From assembly GCF_022968795.1 (NCBI RefSeq), contig NZ_JALJRB010000002.1:124001-188000 (forward strand): 64,000 nucleotides of DNA. Reading direction: 5' to 3'. This DNA comes from Desulfatitalea alkaliphila (GTDB lineage Bacteria; Desulfobacterota; Desulfobacteria; Desulfobacterales; Desulfosarcinaceae). Positions 8,176 to 16,575 of this stretch are shown in pieces. A program made the translations under genes and the position numbers. Below the pieces are notes generated by a model. It did no database searches and had not been told where the DNA came from. It saw only the letters and a list, made by a program, of their open reading frames with translations. The stretch's first letter is position 1. Each line of letters starts with the position of its first letter.

Positions 8176-10152
8176 ATGAGACGAAAAACCCCGATTTTCA
8201 AAATGTTCTATCTGCTCATGGTGCTTGCCATGGTGGCTTTCGTCGCCGTGGCGTGCGAGGTCGACACGGGCAGCGGCAATGAAGGTTGCGGTGCGACCAC
8301 GGATCCCGATCCCGGACCCGGTCCCGGGCCGGACCCCGATCCCACGCCGGACCCCGATCCCACGCCGGACCCCGATCCGACACCGGACCCGGATCCGACA
8401 CCCGATCCCGACCCCACACCGCCAAACGCCTGCCGGGTCGATTATGTGATGAACCAGTGGAACACCGGCTTCACCGCTGAAGTGACCGTTGCCAACAATG
8501 GGCGGCAGGCGATCAGCGGATGGCAACTGGCCTGGACATTCGCCGATGGTCAACAGCTGTCCGGATCCTGGAACGCCGATGTCGCCCAGGCCGGAAACCG
8601 GGTCACGGCATCCAACCCGGCCGGTCACTGGAACGGAACCCTTGACCCCAACGGCGGCCGCGCAAGCTTTGGTTTCCAGGCGACCCATTCAGGCACCAAT
8701 CGCGTGCCGTCGGATTTCACCTTGAACGGCATCGCGTGCAACGGCGGACCGGCCCCCGATCCGGATCCCGAACCGGACCCCGATCCCGGCCCCGACCCCG
8801 ATCCTGTCACACCGGCCACCTTTCGCGTCAACGAAGCCGGCCGAATCACCAAGAACGGCGATGAAATCCCCATTCGCTGCGGCGCCTGGTTCGGCCTGGA
8901 AGGCCAATATGAGCCGCACTATTCCGAGAACAATCCCGGCGGAGCACCCATGGAACTTTATGTGGGCAACATGTGGTGGGACAACACCGGCCGCACCATT
9001 CAGCAGACCATGACCGAAATCAAGCAAATGGGCATCAAAATCGTCCGACTGCCCATCGCACCGCAGACCCTGGATCCCAACGATCCCCAGGGGATCGGCG
9101 ACATTCGCCAAGGCGGTGTTCTGAAAAACCACGAATCGGTCCGGCAGACCAATGCCCGCCAGGCGCTGGAAGATTTCATCAAACTGGCCGCCCGCAACGA
9201 CATCCAGGTGATCGTGGACATCCACAGCTGCTCCAACTATGTGGGATGGCGCGCCGGCCGTCTCGATGCCATGCCGCCCTATGCGGATGCCACCCGGGAC
9301 AACTACGAATTCACCAGGGAAGACCACCATTGTCTCAACTACGGTGAAGCGCGCTGGCTCGATGATTTGCGGGATATTGCAAGCCTGCCGCAGAAACTGG
9401 GGGTGAACAACCTGCTTGCCATCGACATTTTCAATGAACCCTGGGATTACACCTGGGCGGAGTGGAAGCGACTGGCCGAGAAAGCGTTCGAGATCATCGA
9501 TGCCGTCAACCAAGATGTCTTGATCATGGTGGAAGGTGTCGGTTCGGCAAAGGCCGACGGCACCCAAGTGCCCCATGGCGATCCGGATTCCAACCCCAAC
9601 TGGGGTGAGAATTTCTACGGCGCCGCAACCGACCCCCTGAACATTCCCAAAGAGCGGCTGATCATTTCTCCCCACACCTACGGACCTTCGGTTTTTGTGC
9701 AACGGCAATTCATGGATCCGTCACAACCCCATTGTACCGGTTTGGAAGGCGACGCGGCCGGGGATGCCAAGTGCAACATCGTCATCGATGCAGCTAAACT
9801 CAGGGAGGGTTGGGAAGAGCATTTCGGCTTCCTCCGGGATCAAGGCTATGCCGTTCTGATCGGTGAATTCGGCGGGCATTTGAACTGGCCCCGGGAGACA
9901 TCCGAACAGCGCGATCGCGACCGCTGGGGCTATATCACCACCACACCCGACAGGGAGTGGCAAAATGCCTTTGTGGACTACCTGATTGAAAAGGATATCG
10001 ACGCTTGCTACTGGTCCATCAACCCGGAATCGGGCGACACCGGCGGTTTGTACCAACATGCTTACGACCCCTACTCCAAACAGGGTTGGGGCCGGTGGCT
10101 GGGGTTCGATGCGGAAAAGGTCGAGCTGTTGCAAAGATTGTGGGATAAATAG
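8176..10152 (+). CDS. Lipoprotein endoglucanase, CBM2 plus GH5 cellulase
   Basis: The 658-aa protein is exported and lipid-anchored, with lipobox AVAC at Cys27. Order: signal, Asp-Pro-Thr linker with (DPDPTP)n, family 2 cellulose-binding module bounded by Cys86 and Cys188, a second DPDP linker, and a glycoside hydrolase family 5 domain (about 215-658). The catalytic acid/base is Glu421 in NEPW and the nucleophile is Glu564 in IGEFGG. GH5 enzymes cleave beta-1,4-glucans. The ATG at 8176 has GGAGAGG upstream and begins a clean signal peptide. It is monocistronic, followed by a strong terminator. The CBM2/GH5 pairing is common in Actinobacteria and Xanthomonas-type bacteria and is unexpected beside this anaerobic respiratory gene set, so transfer is suspected. 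Confidence 0.92.
   Translation: MRRKTPIFKMFYLLMVLAMVAFVAVACEVDTGSGNEGCGATTDPDPGPGPGPDPDPTPDPDPTPDPDPTPDPDPTPDPDPTPPNACRVDYVMNQWNTGFTAEVTVANNGRQAISGWQLAWTFADGQQLSGSWNADVAQAGNRVTASNPAGHWNGTLDPNGGRASFGFQATHSGTNRVPSDFTLNGIACNGGPAPDPDPEPDPDPGPDPDPVTPATFRVNEAGRITKNGDEIPIRCGAWFGLEGQYEPHYSENNPGGAPMELYVGNMWWDNTGRTIQQTMTEIKQMGIKIVRLPIAPQTLDPNDPQGIGDIRQGGVLKNHESVRQTNARQALEDFIKLAARNDIQVIVDIHSCSNYVGWRAGRLDAMPPYADATRDNYEFTREDHHCLNYGEARWLDDLRDIASLPQKLGVNNLLAIDIFNEPWDYTWAEWKRLAEKAFEIIDAVNQDVLIMVEGVGSAKADGTQVPHGDPDSNPNWGENFYGAATDPLNIPKERLIISPHTYGPSVFVQRQFMDPSQPHCTGLEGDAAGDAKCNIVIDAAKLREGWEEHFGFLRDQGYAVLIGEFGGHLNWPRETSEQRDRDRWGYITTTPDREWQNAFVDYLIEKDIDACYWSINPESGDTGGLYQHAYDPYSKQGWGRWLGFDAEKVELLQRLWDK
8332..8421 (+). 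repeat. 18-bp tandem repeat encoding DPDPTP linker
   Basis: Five 18-nt units (8332-8349, 8350-8367, 8368-8385, 8386-8403, 8404-8421) begin GACCCCGATCC or a close variant. The first two are identical and the last three diverge mainly at third positions. They encode the Asp-Pro-rich linker between the lipid anchor and CBM2. Unit number could vary by slippage. Confidence 0.85.
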
Positions 10153-10208
10153 CCCGACCGTTTGACATAACGTCTCACCCGGTACCGCTCGCGTGGCGGT
10201 GCCGCACC

Positions 10209-10247
10209 GAGGCGTCCCCGGCCGTTGCCGGGGGCGCCTCGCTTTTT
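10209..10247 (+). terminator. Rho-independent terminator after the cellulase gene
   Basis: A 14-bp stem, GAGGCGTCCCCGGC (10209-10222) with GCCGGGGGCGCCTC (10227-10240), has one G-T wobble and a CGTT loop. It is followed by TTTTT (10243-10247). It lies 57 nt after the cellulase stop on the same strand. Confidence 0.9.
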
Positions 10248-10282
10248 GGCTCGATGTCTCCGCCGCTTTTATAAGTGTTGAT

Positions 10283-10313
10283 GTGGGATATTTCCAGCTG
10301 TCCTATATCCCAC
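10283..10313. repeat. Perfect 9-bp inverted repeat upstream of the TPR-like gene
   Basis: GTGGGATAT (10283-10291) is exactly mirrored by ATATCCCAC (10305-10313) across 13 nt. It lies just upstream of an AT-rich stretch with promoter-like TTGACA (10342-10347) and TATAAT (10353-10358), which are too close together to act as one pair. TTGACA could instead pair with TAAGAA (10365-10370) at 17 nt. This could be an operator or hairpin for the gene at 10469. Confidence 0.4.
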
Positions 10314-10468
10314 TGTGTTCAGTTAGAAATGCTGTTGCACATTGACATTTCCTATAATTTTCAATAAGAATCCCCTTACCCCGCAACCAGATTGAGCCCC
10401 GTCGGCGCAGCGACGGTATCATACGGACGACGGATTCCGGCACATTCAGAGCAGGGGAAACATCCAAG

Positions 10469-11191
10469 ATGGGTAAACTGACCACGGTTTTGGCCAAAAA
10501 GGAAGCGGAGGCCTATCTTTCCCAGGGGTTGCACCAAGAGGCCATCAAACTCTACGATCAACTGCTGGACGCCTCCCCCCACATCGATCCCGCCATCAAA
10601 GCGGCCATCGAGAACCACCGGCAAAAAATCGAGGTGGCCTTTCAAGAGAACACGGCACGGAAAACCCGCCCGTTGACCGCCGCGGAGATCGGCCGCATCC
10701 GGGAGGGCTGGGGAACGCAAGCCAATGAAAGCGACATCCTGGTCTGCGCCCAGGCCTTTTTGCAGATCGGCGCCCACGCGGAGGCCTTGGCGGAGTTGCG
10801 CACCTTGGTGGCGCAAGCGGGTCCCAAAAAAATCTATGTGCACGCCATGGCCGACTGCCTCGCCGGCCTCCACCCGCCCGATGAAATCGGCGCCGCGGTC
10901 CGCAGCCTGGCCCGGGCATCGGTCGACGACCCCAAAACCGTTCTGGCCATGCAAGTGGCCATGGCGGAAAGGCTTGCCGAACGGGGCCATCCGGATCATG
11001 CTCGGGCTCTGTTCCTGCACCTGGCCGAGATGCCGGCCTTGGCGGCGGCCATGCAAAACCGGCTCGCGGCATTGGCGGCAGCATCCGCCGCCCCGTGCGC
11101 CGCGGCAAACACCGAACAGCGTGGGGCCGCCTGCGCCCGGTCTCCCCGGCGTTTCGGCCTGGAACGGCTGCGCCGCCTTTTCGGTCGTTGA
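10469..11191 (+). CDS. TPR-like helical repeat protein, function unknown
   Basis: The protein is 240 aa, soluble and helix-rich. Residues about 8-40 (EAEAYLSQGLHQEAIKLYDQ) have the tetratricopeptide pattern, and AQAFLQIGAHAEALAELRTL near 90-110 is a second such unit. An Ala-rich segment and a basic tail (RSPRRFGLERLRRLF) follow. There is no signal peptide. Such proteins usually act as adaptors, but no partner is identifiable. It stands alone behind a possible promoter and inverted repeat. Confidence 0.6.
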   Translation: MGKLTTVLAKKEAEAYLSQGLHQEAIKLYDQLLDASPHIDPAIKAAIENHRQKIEVAFQENTARKTRPLTAAEIGRIREGWGTQANESDILVCAQAFLQIGAHAEALAELRTLVAQAGPKKIYVHAMADCLAGLHPPDEIGAAVRSLARASVDDPKTVLAMQVAMAERLAERGHPDHARALFLHLAEMPALAAAMQNRLAALAAASAAPCAAANTEQRGAACARSPRRFGLERLRRLFGR

Positions 11192-11271
11192 TGATCGGCT
11201 TTGTAACCTTGGCGGACCCCTGGGCTCATTAAGGCAGAAAGCCCATAAAAACGAATCGGAGGCTGCCCGCC

Positions 11272-11457
11272 ATGTCCTGCTGCGATCCCAATGACGAAAA
11301 TGAAACGGTCTACGAATGCATGAAACACCAGATCAAGGTGTGTGCGGCCTGCGCCAAGTGCAAAGACCCGCAACTGTACTGTAAATTTCGCCCTTCCTGC
11401 ATGATCCATTTCATGGAAAAGGAGCTGGCGCGGGAAAAAAAACAGGGCGCCCTCTAA
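11272..11457 (+). CDS. Small cysteine-rich protein
   Basis: The 61-aa protein has nine cysteines in pairs: CC at 3-4, CMKH, CAACAKC, YCKF and SCMIHF. A charged helical tail EKELAREKKQ follows. The Cys spacing suggests metal or iron-sulfur binding rather than disulfides, since there is no signal peptide. GGAGG lies about 9 nt upstream of the ATG. Function is unknown. It is convergent with the beta-CASP nuclease gene, 43 nt away. Confidence 0.65.
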   Translation: MSCCDPNDENETVYECMKHQIKVCAACAKCKDPQLYCKFRPSCMIHFMEKELAREKKQGAL

Positions 11458-11500
11458 CGCAGGACGCCCTCTTGAACTTGTAACTGCCTGATCTCTTCCG

Positions 11501-13078
11501 CTATTCCAGTTCGAAGGTCTGTCCCTCCCTGGGCACCCGGGCGTTATAGCCCTTTTCCCGCAACAGCTCGGCGAAGGCCAGGCTCTGACTCTCCTCTCCG
11601 TGCACCACGGCGATACGCTTGATATCGAGGTTGGCGTCCTTGAGAAACTGGATCATCTCGTTGCGGTCGGCGTGGGCCGAAAAGCCGTTGAGTTTGACCA
11701 CCCGTGCCTTGAGGGGGTACTCCTTGTTCAAGATCCGCACGATGGGCGGATCGCCTGTGCGGCCGGCGGCTTCATAGACCTGGCCTTGCTCCAGAATACG
11801 CCGCCCCAGGGTGTGCTGGGCCATGAAGCCCACCAGCAGGATGGTGTGGATGGGGTTGTGAATCTTGTTCCGCAAATGGTGCAGGATACGGCCCGCTTCA
11901 CACATGCCCGAGGCCGAAATGACGATGTGGGGCTTGGTCTGGCGCATCAAGGCCATGGACTCTTCCACCGATTGGGTGAAGTGCACCTGGGGGAAATCGA
12001 AGGGGTTTTTGCCCTTGGACAGAAAGGTGGCATGGGTGTCCCGGTCGTAGGTTTCGGGATGCTCGCCGAAGACGCTGGTGATGCGGGTGGCCAGGGGGCT
12101 GTCGACAAAGACCGGTTTGCGCGGCACGGCGCCTTCATTATATAGCTCGTGGATCACGTAGAGCAGCTCCTGGGTGCGACCGAAGGCAAAGGCCGGAATC
12201 AGCACGCAGCCGCCCCGGTCGAAGGTTTCGTTGAGTGCCTGTTTGAGATGGGGTTTGAGCTGCTGGGTCGGTTCGTGATCGCGGTCGCCGTAGGTGCTCT
12301 CCATGATCAGCAGGTCGATGTGGCGATCTTCTTCTGCAAAATCAAGGCAGGGATTGCGAACGATGGGTTTATCGAAACGGCCCAGATCCCCGGTGTAGCC
12401 GATGGTGCGCGTGCGGCCGCCTTCGGTGTAGCGCAGGATGGTGATGGCCGAGCCCAGAATGTGGCCCGCCTCGTAAAAGGTGCAGGTCATATTTTTGCCG
12501 ATGGTCACCGGTGTGCGGTAGGGCACGCCTTCCATGAGCCCCAGGGCGTTCTCGGCGTCGGCGGTGGTGTAGAGCGGATCGACGCGCTCCAGGTGGTAGC
12601 GGGCCATCAACTGCTGGATCGTTTCCCGATTAAGCTCGCTGCGGCCCTTTTTGAGCATTTTCTTGAGCTGCTCGTATTTGCGGGGACCGATGGGCTTGCC
12701 GTTGATGGTGGGGCCTTGGGAGAGGGCGCCGCGAACGGTTTTGTAGTTGAGGTAGTCGGCGTCCTGCTCCTGGATCCGTGCCGAATCGGCCAGCAGATAG
12801 TTGCAGATACTGGCCGTGCCCCGCGTGCACACCACGCGCCCGCGAAAGCCGCCCTTGACCAGCAGGGGGATACGCCCCGAGTGGTCGATGTGGGCGTGGG
12901 AGAGCACCATATTGGTCACCAGGTCCGCATCGAAGGGCAGCACCCGGTTCTTTTCGGCCGCCTCCTTGCGGCGACCCTGGTGCAGGCCGCAATCAAGCAG
13001 CACATGGTCGTGGTCCGTGCCGATCAGGTGCATGGAACCGGTGACTTCCCTTACCGCGCCGTGAAAGGTGACGTGCAT
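11501..13078 (-). CDS. MBL-fold beta-CASP RNA-processing nuclease
   Basis: The 525-aa protein has the metallo-beta-lactamase motif LSHAHIDHSG and an N-terminal LDCGLHQG Asp motif. C-terminal beta-CASP features include DSPLATRIT, SASGMCEAGRI and NGFSAHADR. This is the YSH1/CPSF-73-like RNA specificity family, in which zinc-dependent endo- or exoribonuclease activity is expected. It is the last gene of a long minus-strand run of translation and RNA genes, three nt after the preceding stop. AAGGAT lies upstream of the start. The target RNA is not known. Confidence 0.88.
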   Translation of the reverse strand: MHVTFHGAVREVTGSMHLIGTDHDHVLLDCGLHQGRRKEAAEKNRVLPFDADLVTNMVLSHAHIDHSGRIPLLVKGGFRGRVVCTRGTASICNYLLADSARIQEQDADYLNYKTVRGALSQGPTINGKPIGPRKYEQLKKMLKKGRSELNRETIQQLMARYHLERVDPLYTTADAENALGLMEGVPYRTPVTIGKNMTCTFYEAGHILGSAITILRYTEGGRTRTIGYTGDLGRFDKPIVRNPCLDFAEEDRHIDLLIMESTYGDRDHEPTQQLKPHLKQALNETFDRGGCVLIPAFAFGRTQELLYVIHELYNEGAVPRKPVFVDSPLATRITSVFGEHPETYDRDTHATFLSKGKNPFDFPQVHFTQSVEESMALMRQTKPHIVISASGMCEAGRILHHLRNKIHNPIHTILLVGFMAQHTLGRRILEQGQVYEAAGRTGDPPIVRILNKEYPLKARVVKLNGFSAHADRNEMIQFLKDANLDIKRIAVVHGEESQSLAFAELLREKGYNARVPREGQTFELE

Positions 13079-13081
13079 TTT

Positions 13082-13693
13082 TCAATCCTTTTGCTGTAGC
13101 TGTGTCGTTATATGCCAAACGATGGGCGCCCCGTCCGTGGTGACGGCCACCAGGTGATCGGTGTCGACCCATCGCTGGCGGACCGTGAAAACCCGCCCGC
13201 CATGGTGCAGCAGCAGCGTATCGGCCGCTGAGACTTGCGCAATACGGCATTGGGACAACTCCACCAGCCCTGTGCCGACCGCCTTGAGCACCGCCTCCTT
13301 GGCGGTCCAGAAGCGAAAAAAAGTGTGCTGCTCTTCGGCGGGCGCCAGGGCCCACTCTTCGGCCTCGGCGATACGCCGCCGCAAACCTTCGCTCACCGGC
13401 TTGATCCGTTCCACATCGATGCCCACGGGCCGCATGGCCGCCACGGCCGCCACGTAGGCCGACTTGTGGCTCAAGGACCAGTACACGCCATCGCTGGGCA
13501 ACGGTGCGCCATTGTCATCCTTGGCCAACGGGCCCAGGCGCAAACCGGCATAACCGGCCGACAGCGCCAGGGCGTCGCGGGCCCGCGCGCGCAGCGCCGC
13601 CACCTTTTCGCGGCCGCGCAAACGCTGCTGATCCACCGACACCGGCAGCACCACAGGGTGCAAGGCGACGGATCGATCGCCGACGCCGACCAT
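13082..13693 (-). CDS. 4'-phosphopantetheinyl transferase superfamily protein
   Basis: The 203-aa protein belongs to the Sfp/AcpT-type family that attaches phosphopantetheine from CoA to a Ser of carrier proteins. The magnesium and CoA-binding motif GIDVERI and the catalytic FWTAKEAVLKA are both present, and SLSHKSAYV matches the conserved WSLSH block. It is encoded directly after rsmI with almost no gap. No carrier-protein cluster is visible in the window, so the substrate (fatty acid ACP or another carrier) is open. Confidence 0.88.
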   Translation of the reverse strand: MVGVGDRSVALHPVVLPVSVDQQRLRGREKVAALRARARDALALSAGYAGLRLGPLAKDDNGAPLPSDGVYWSLSHKSAYVAAVAAMRPVGIDVERIKPVSEGLRRRIAEAEEWALAPAEEQHTFFRFWTAKEAVLKAVGTGLVELSQCRIAQVSAADTLLLHHGGRVFTVRQRWVDTDHLVAVTTDGAPIVWHITTQLQQKD

Positions 13694-13694
13694 A

Positions 13695-14567
13695 TCAGCG
13701 ACGCCCCTTCAATTCCAGGGCCCGGTCATAGATCTGCTTTTTACCGACCTTGAAACGGGCCGCCAGCGCCTTGGCGATGTCGTTGAGGGAACGATCCCCG
13801 GACGCCAGCGCCTGCTGCAGGGCATTGTCCACATCTTCCACGGCGGCCGGCGGCGGCGCGGTGACGCCGGCCACCAACAGGGTGCACTCCCCTTTGACGG
13901 CATCCCGCTGGTCCAATGCGGCGCCGATGACCGACAGGGAACCACGCAAAAACTCCTCGTGCAGCTTGGTCATCTCCCGCCCCAGGACGGCTTCCCGATC
14001 ACCCAGGGCCTCTATCAACTCCTGCACGAAAGCCGCCAAGCGCAGGGGCGATTGGTAGAACACCAGGGTGTGGGGCAGCGCTGCGAGGGCCGCGAGCTGT
14101 TGCGCCCGCTTGCTCTTTTTGCGCGCGGGAAAGCCGATGAAGGTGAACTGGTCCGTTGGCAGGCCAGCGGCGCAAAGGGCTGTGATCACCGCAGACACAC
14201 CGGGCACCGGCACCACGGGGATGCCGTCGGCCGCTGCCGCCTGCACCAGGCGGTAGCCCGGATCGGAGACCGTGGGGGTGCCGGCATTGCTCACCAGGGC
14301 GATGGCCGCACCTTCCCGCAACTGGTCGCGCAGTTGGACGCTGCGTTGGATTTCGTTGTGCTCGTGGTAAGAGATCAGGGGGCGCTCGATGCCGTGGGCT
14401 GCCAGCAGGCGGCGCGTGTGGCGGGTGTCCTCGGCGGCGATCAGGTCCGCCCGGGCCAGCACGGACAGGGCCCGCAGGGTAATGTCGGCCAGATTGCCGA
14501 TAGGCGTGCCCACCACGTAGAGCCCCGCTGCCAGGGGGGTGTCAGGCGTAAGCGAGTTCGAAGGCAT
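13695..14567 (-). CDS. rsmI: 16S rRNA (cytidine1402-2'-O)-methyltransferase
   Basis: The 290-aa protein is a tetrapyrrole-methylase-fold enzyme. It carries the RsmI signature VGTPIGNLADITLRAL near residue 18, AAEDTRHTRRLL, the SAM loop LVSNAGTPTVSDPG, and FYQSPLRL. It 2'-O-methylates C1402 in the decoding centre of 16S rRNA. A C-terminal helical extension (about residues 235-290) is present as in full-length RsmI. Its start overlaps the end of yraN by 26 nt, which indicates co-translation. Confidence 0.95.
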   Translation of the reverse strand: MPSNSLTPDTPLAAGLYVVGTPIGNLADITLRALSVLARADLIAAEDTRHTRRLLAAHGIERPLISYHEHNEIQRSVQLRDQLREGAAIALVSNAGTPTVSDPGYRLVQAAAADGIPVVPVPGVSAVITALCAAGLPTDQFTFIGFPARKKSKRAQQLAALAALPHTLVFYQSPLRLAAFVQELIEALGDREAVLGREMTKLHEEFLRGSLSVIGAALDQRDAVKGECTLLVAGVTAPPPAAVEDVDNALQQALASGDRSLNDIAKALAARFKVGKKQIYDRALELKGRR

Positions 14568-14913
14568 TGGGAATCAGCTCCACCTGCGTCCGGCCGCCCA
14601 GCTGCTGCACGGTCACCACGTCGAACCGGGCGCGCACCTGGGTCCCGCCGTGCCGTTTGAGCCAGGTCAGGGCGGCCATGGAGATTTTGCGTTGTTTGGT
14701 CGGCGTGACGGCCCACTTGGGATCGCCATGGCGTCGCGAACGGCGGGCCTTGACCTCGACGAACACCAACACCCCCTTGTGCCGGGCGATGATGTCGATT
14801 TCCGCGAAACGGGTGCGGAAATTGCGCTCCAGAATGGTGTACCCCCGGGATTCCAGAAAGGCGACGGCCGCCGTCTCGCCGGTTTGCCCGTAGGCATGGC
14901 GGTCATCCACCAT
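14542..14913 (-). CDS. YraN/UPF0102 family endonuclease-like protein
   Basis: The 123-aa protein has the restriction-endonuclease-like UPF0102 fold: GETAAVAFLESRGY, RFAEIDIIARH (catalytic Glu-Ile-Asp) and FVEVKARRS (EVK). Its role is uncertain; the family is often encoded beside rnhB and rsmI, as here. The start MVDDRHAYGQ is preferred because it matches the usual length. A longer upstream frame overlaps rnhB extensively. It overlaps rnhB by 11 nt and rsmI by 26 nt. Confidence 0.9.
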   Translation of the reverse strand: MVDDRHAYGQTGETAAVAFLESRGYTILERNFRTRFAEIDIIARHKGVLVFVEVKARRSRRHGDPKWAVTPTKQRKISMAALTWLKRHGGTQVRARFDVVTVQQLGGRTQVELIPNAFELAYA

Positions 14914-15568
14914 GGGCGATGATCTCGTCTGCGAAAGGCAGAGGGCTTTGCTCCGGCGCACGCACCCCGCACACGCCGCGAAAAGAGCGACGGTGCAGCG
15001 GACACGGCCCGTGGCGGGCGATGGCCGTTTTGTGCGCCAAGGTGGGATAGCCCTTGTGGCGGTCGAAGCCGAAGAGAGGATAGCGGCAATGGTGCGCCAG
15101 CATCAGCCGGTCACGGTGCACCTTGGCCACGATGGAAGCGGCGGCCACGGAGATGCTGCGCGCATCCCCTTTGACCAGGGCGGTCTGGGGCAGATCGCGG
15201 TCAATGGTGCAATTGCCGTCGATGAGCAAAAAGTCGGGCACCGGGTCCAGGGCGGCCACGGCGTCGGCCATGGCCTTGCGGGCCGCTTGCAGAATGTTGA
15301 TGCGGTCAATCTCGGGCGCTTCCACGATGCCGATGCCCACAGCCAGCGCATGGGCGTGGATCCGGTCGAAGAGCCGGTCGCGCCGGCGCGCCGTGAGCTG
15401 CTTGGAGTCGTTGACCCCCGCAACGGCGAAATCCGGCGGCAGCAGCACTGCCGCGGCCACCACGGGGCCGGCCAAAGGGCCGCGGCCGGCCTCGTCCACC
15501 CCGGCGATGCGGGTGTATCCCCGGGCCTGGAGGGCCTTTTCAAAGGCCCACAGATCGGTTTCGACCAT
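14903..15568 (-). CDS. rnhB: Ribonuclease HII
   Basis: The 221-aa protein removes ribonucleotides from DNA and RNA-DNA hybrids. The catalytic motif GVDEAGRGPLAGPVVAAAV, LIDGN and SIVAKVHRDR define RNase HII, as does the block GYPTLAHKTAI. The ATG at 15568 is used. An in-frame TTG at 15580 would add four residues; neither has a strong ribosome site. It lies 18 nt after rplS in the same direction, a common neighbourhood. Confidence 0.94.
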   Translation of the reverse strand: MVETDLWAFEKALQARGYTRIAGVDEAGRGPLAGPVVAAAVLLPPDFAVAGVNDSKQLTARRRDRLFDRIHAHALAVGIGIVEAPEIDRINILQAARKAMADAVAALDPVPDFLLIDGNCTIDRDLPQTALVKGDARSISVAAASIVAKVHRDRLMLAHHCRYPLFGFDRHKGYPTLAHKTAIARHGPCPLHRRSFRGVCGVRAPEQSPLPFADEIIAHGG

Positions 15569-15586
15569 GATCCGCGCCAAGGCGGT

Positions 15587-15934
15587 CTAGTTCATCCGCT
15601 TCTCGCGGATACGGGCCGCCTTGCCGCGCAGCTTGCGCAGGTAGTAGATCTTGGCGCGCCGCACGCGGCCGCGGGAGACCAGCTCCACTTTGTCGATGAT
15701 GGGGGAATGGTAGGGGAAAATACGCTCCACGCCGACGCCGTAGGACACCTTGCGCACGGTGAAGGTGGCGCTGATGCCGCCCTTGCGCTTGGAAATCACC
15801 ACGCCCTGGAACACCTGGATGCGCTCCTTGTCCCCTTCCTTGATCTTCACATGCACGCGCACCGTGTCGCCCGGCAAAAAGTCGAGCACATCCATGCGCA
15901 TCTGTTCCCGTTCCAACTGCTTGATGACTTCCAT
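15587..15934 (-). CDS. rplS: 50S ribosomal protein L19
   Basis: The 115-aa protein is standard L19. It shows [42 protein letters not shown] and [18 protein letters not shown] precedes the ATG at good spacing. It sits between the SPOUT methyltransferase/trmD genes and rnhB, as in many bacteria (rpsP-rimM-trmD-rplS). Nothing is unusual. Confidence 0.98.
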   Translation of the reverse strand: MEVIKQLEREQMRMDVLDFLPGDTVRVHVKIKEGDKERIQVFQGVVISKRKGGISATFTVRKVSYGVGVERIFPYHSPIIDKVELVSRGRVRRAKIYYLRKLRGKAARIREKRMN

Positions 15935-16005
15935 GATCGGGTCTCCTCTGAAATAAAAGGCAATGTTCTATGTTAATTATAAGCTGCGAATTTAAAATCA
16001 CATTC

Positions 16006-16575
16006 TCATTCAGCAACCGCTGTCGACCGGTCTTCTCCCAGTATACGATCCAAAAGGATCGCCACCGCACTGCGCACCGACAGATGGTTGTAATCGCCGG
16101 CACCCTGGATGGGGGTCAAGCGATGGTCGGCCTGCTCAAGCACTTCGTCGGCCAACCCCCAGGCCGTGCCGAAGAGCAGCAGCAGGGGGCGTCGGCCGCG
16201 GGCCTTTTGCCGCAGGTCCGCACAGCTCAAATCGTCGACGCGCATGCGCGCGCTGGTGGCCACCGTCAGGGGCGCCATGCCGTGGCGCGCGGCCATGTCC
16301 GTCACTGCGGCCGCCAGGGTGGGCACCGTTTTTATCAGTGCCAGGGCCGCCTTGCGATCCGGGTTGTAATGCGCCCCGGCACCGTGCACCCAGTGTTCCA
16401 GAATTTCATCCACCAGGGCCTGCTGGTCCGCCAGGGGCGTGACCACGTAAAACGGTGCCGCGCCGTAGGTCCGGGCCGCGCGCGCGATGTCGTGCAGATC
16501 CAGGGCCGTCACGGCCGCCGTAATGGGTGCGCCGTTTTTATCCACCACCGGGTGGTGTATCAAGGCCACCGCCAC
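16006..16575 (-). CDS. SPOUT-type RNA methyltransferase (PF09936-like)
   Basis: The protein is about 189 aa. LLLLFGTAWGLADEVLEQAD, followed by YNHLSVRSAVAILLDR, gives the deep-knot SAM site of the SPOUT superfamily. The block ALIHHPVVDKNG near the N terminus, together with ALDLHDIARAARTYG, fits the bacterial RNA methyltransferase family often found next to trmD. The start is probably GTG at 16575 or 16569, overlapping the end of trmD; an upstream ATG would read far into trmD. The RNA target is unknown. Confidence 0.8.
   Translation of the reverse strand: MAVALIHHPVVDKNGAPITAAVTALDLHDIARAARTYGAAPFYVVTPLADQQALVDEILEHWVHGAGAHYNPDRKAALALIKTVPTLAAAVTDMAARHGMAPLTVATSARMRVDDLSCADLRQKARGRRPLLLLFGTAWGLADEVLEQADHRLTPIQGAGDYNHLSVRSAVAILLDRILGEDRSTAVAE

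Noticed and set aside
10342-10358. TTGACA and TATAAT as one promoter
   Set aside because: They are only 5 nt apart. At most one of them belongs to a functional promoter with another partner.
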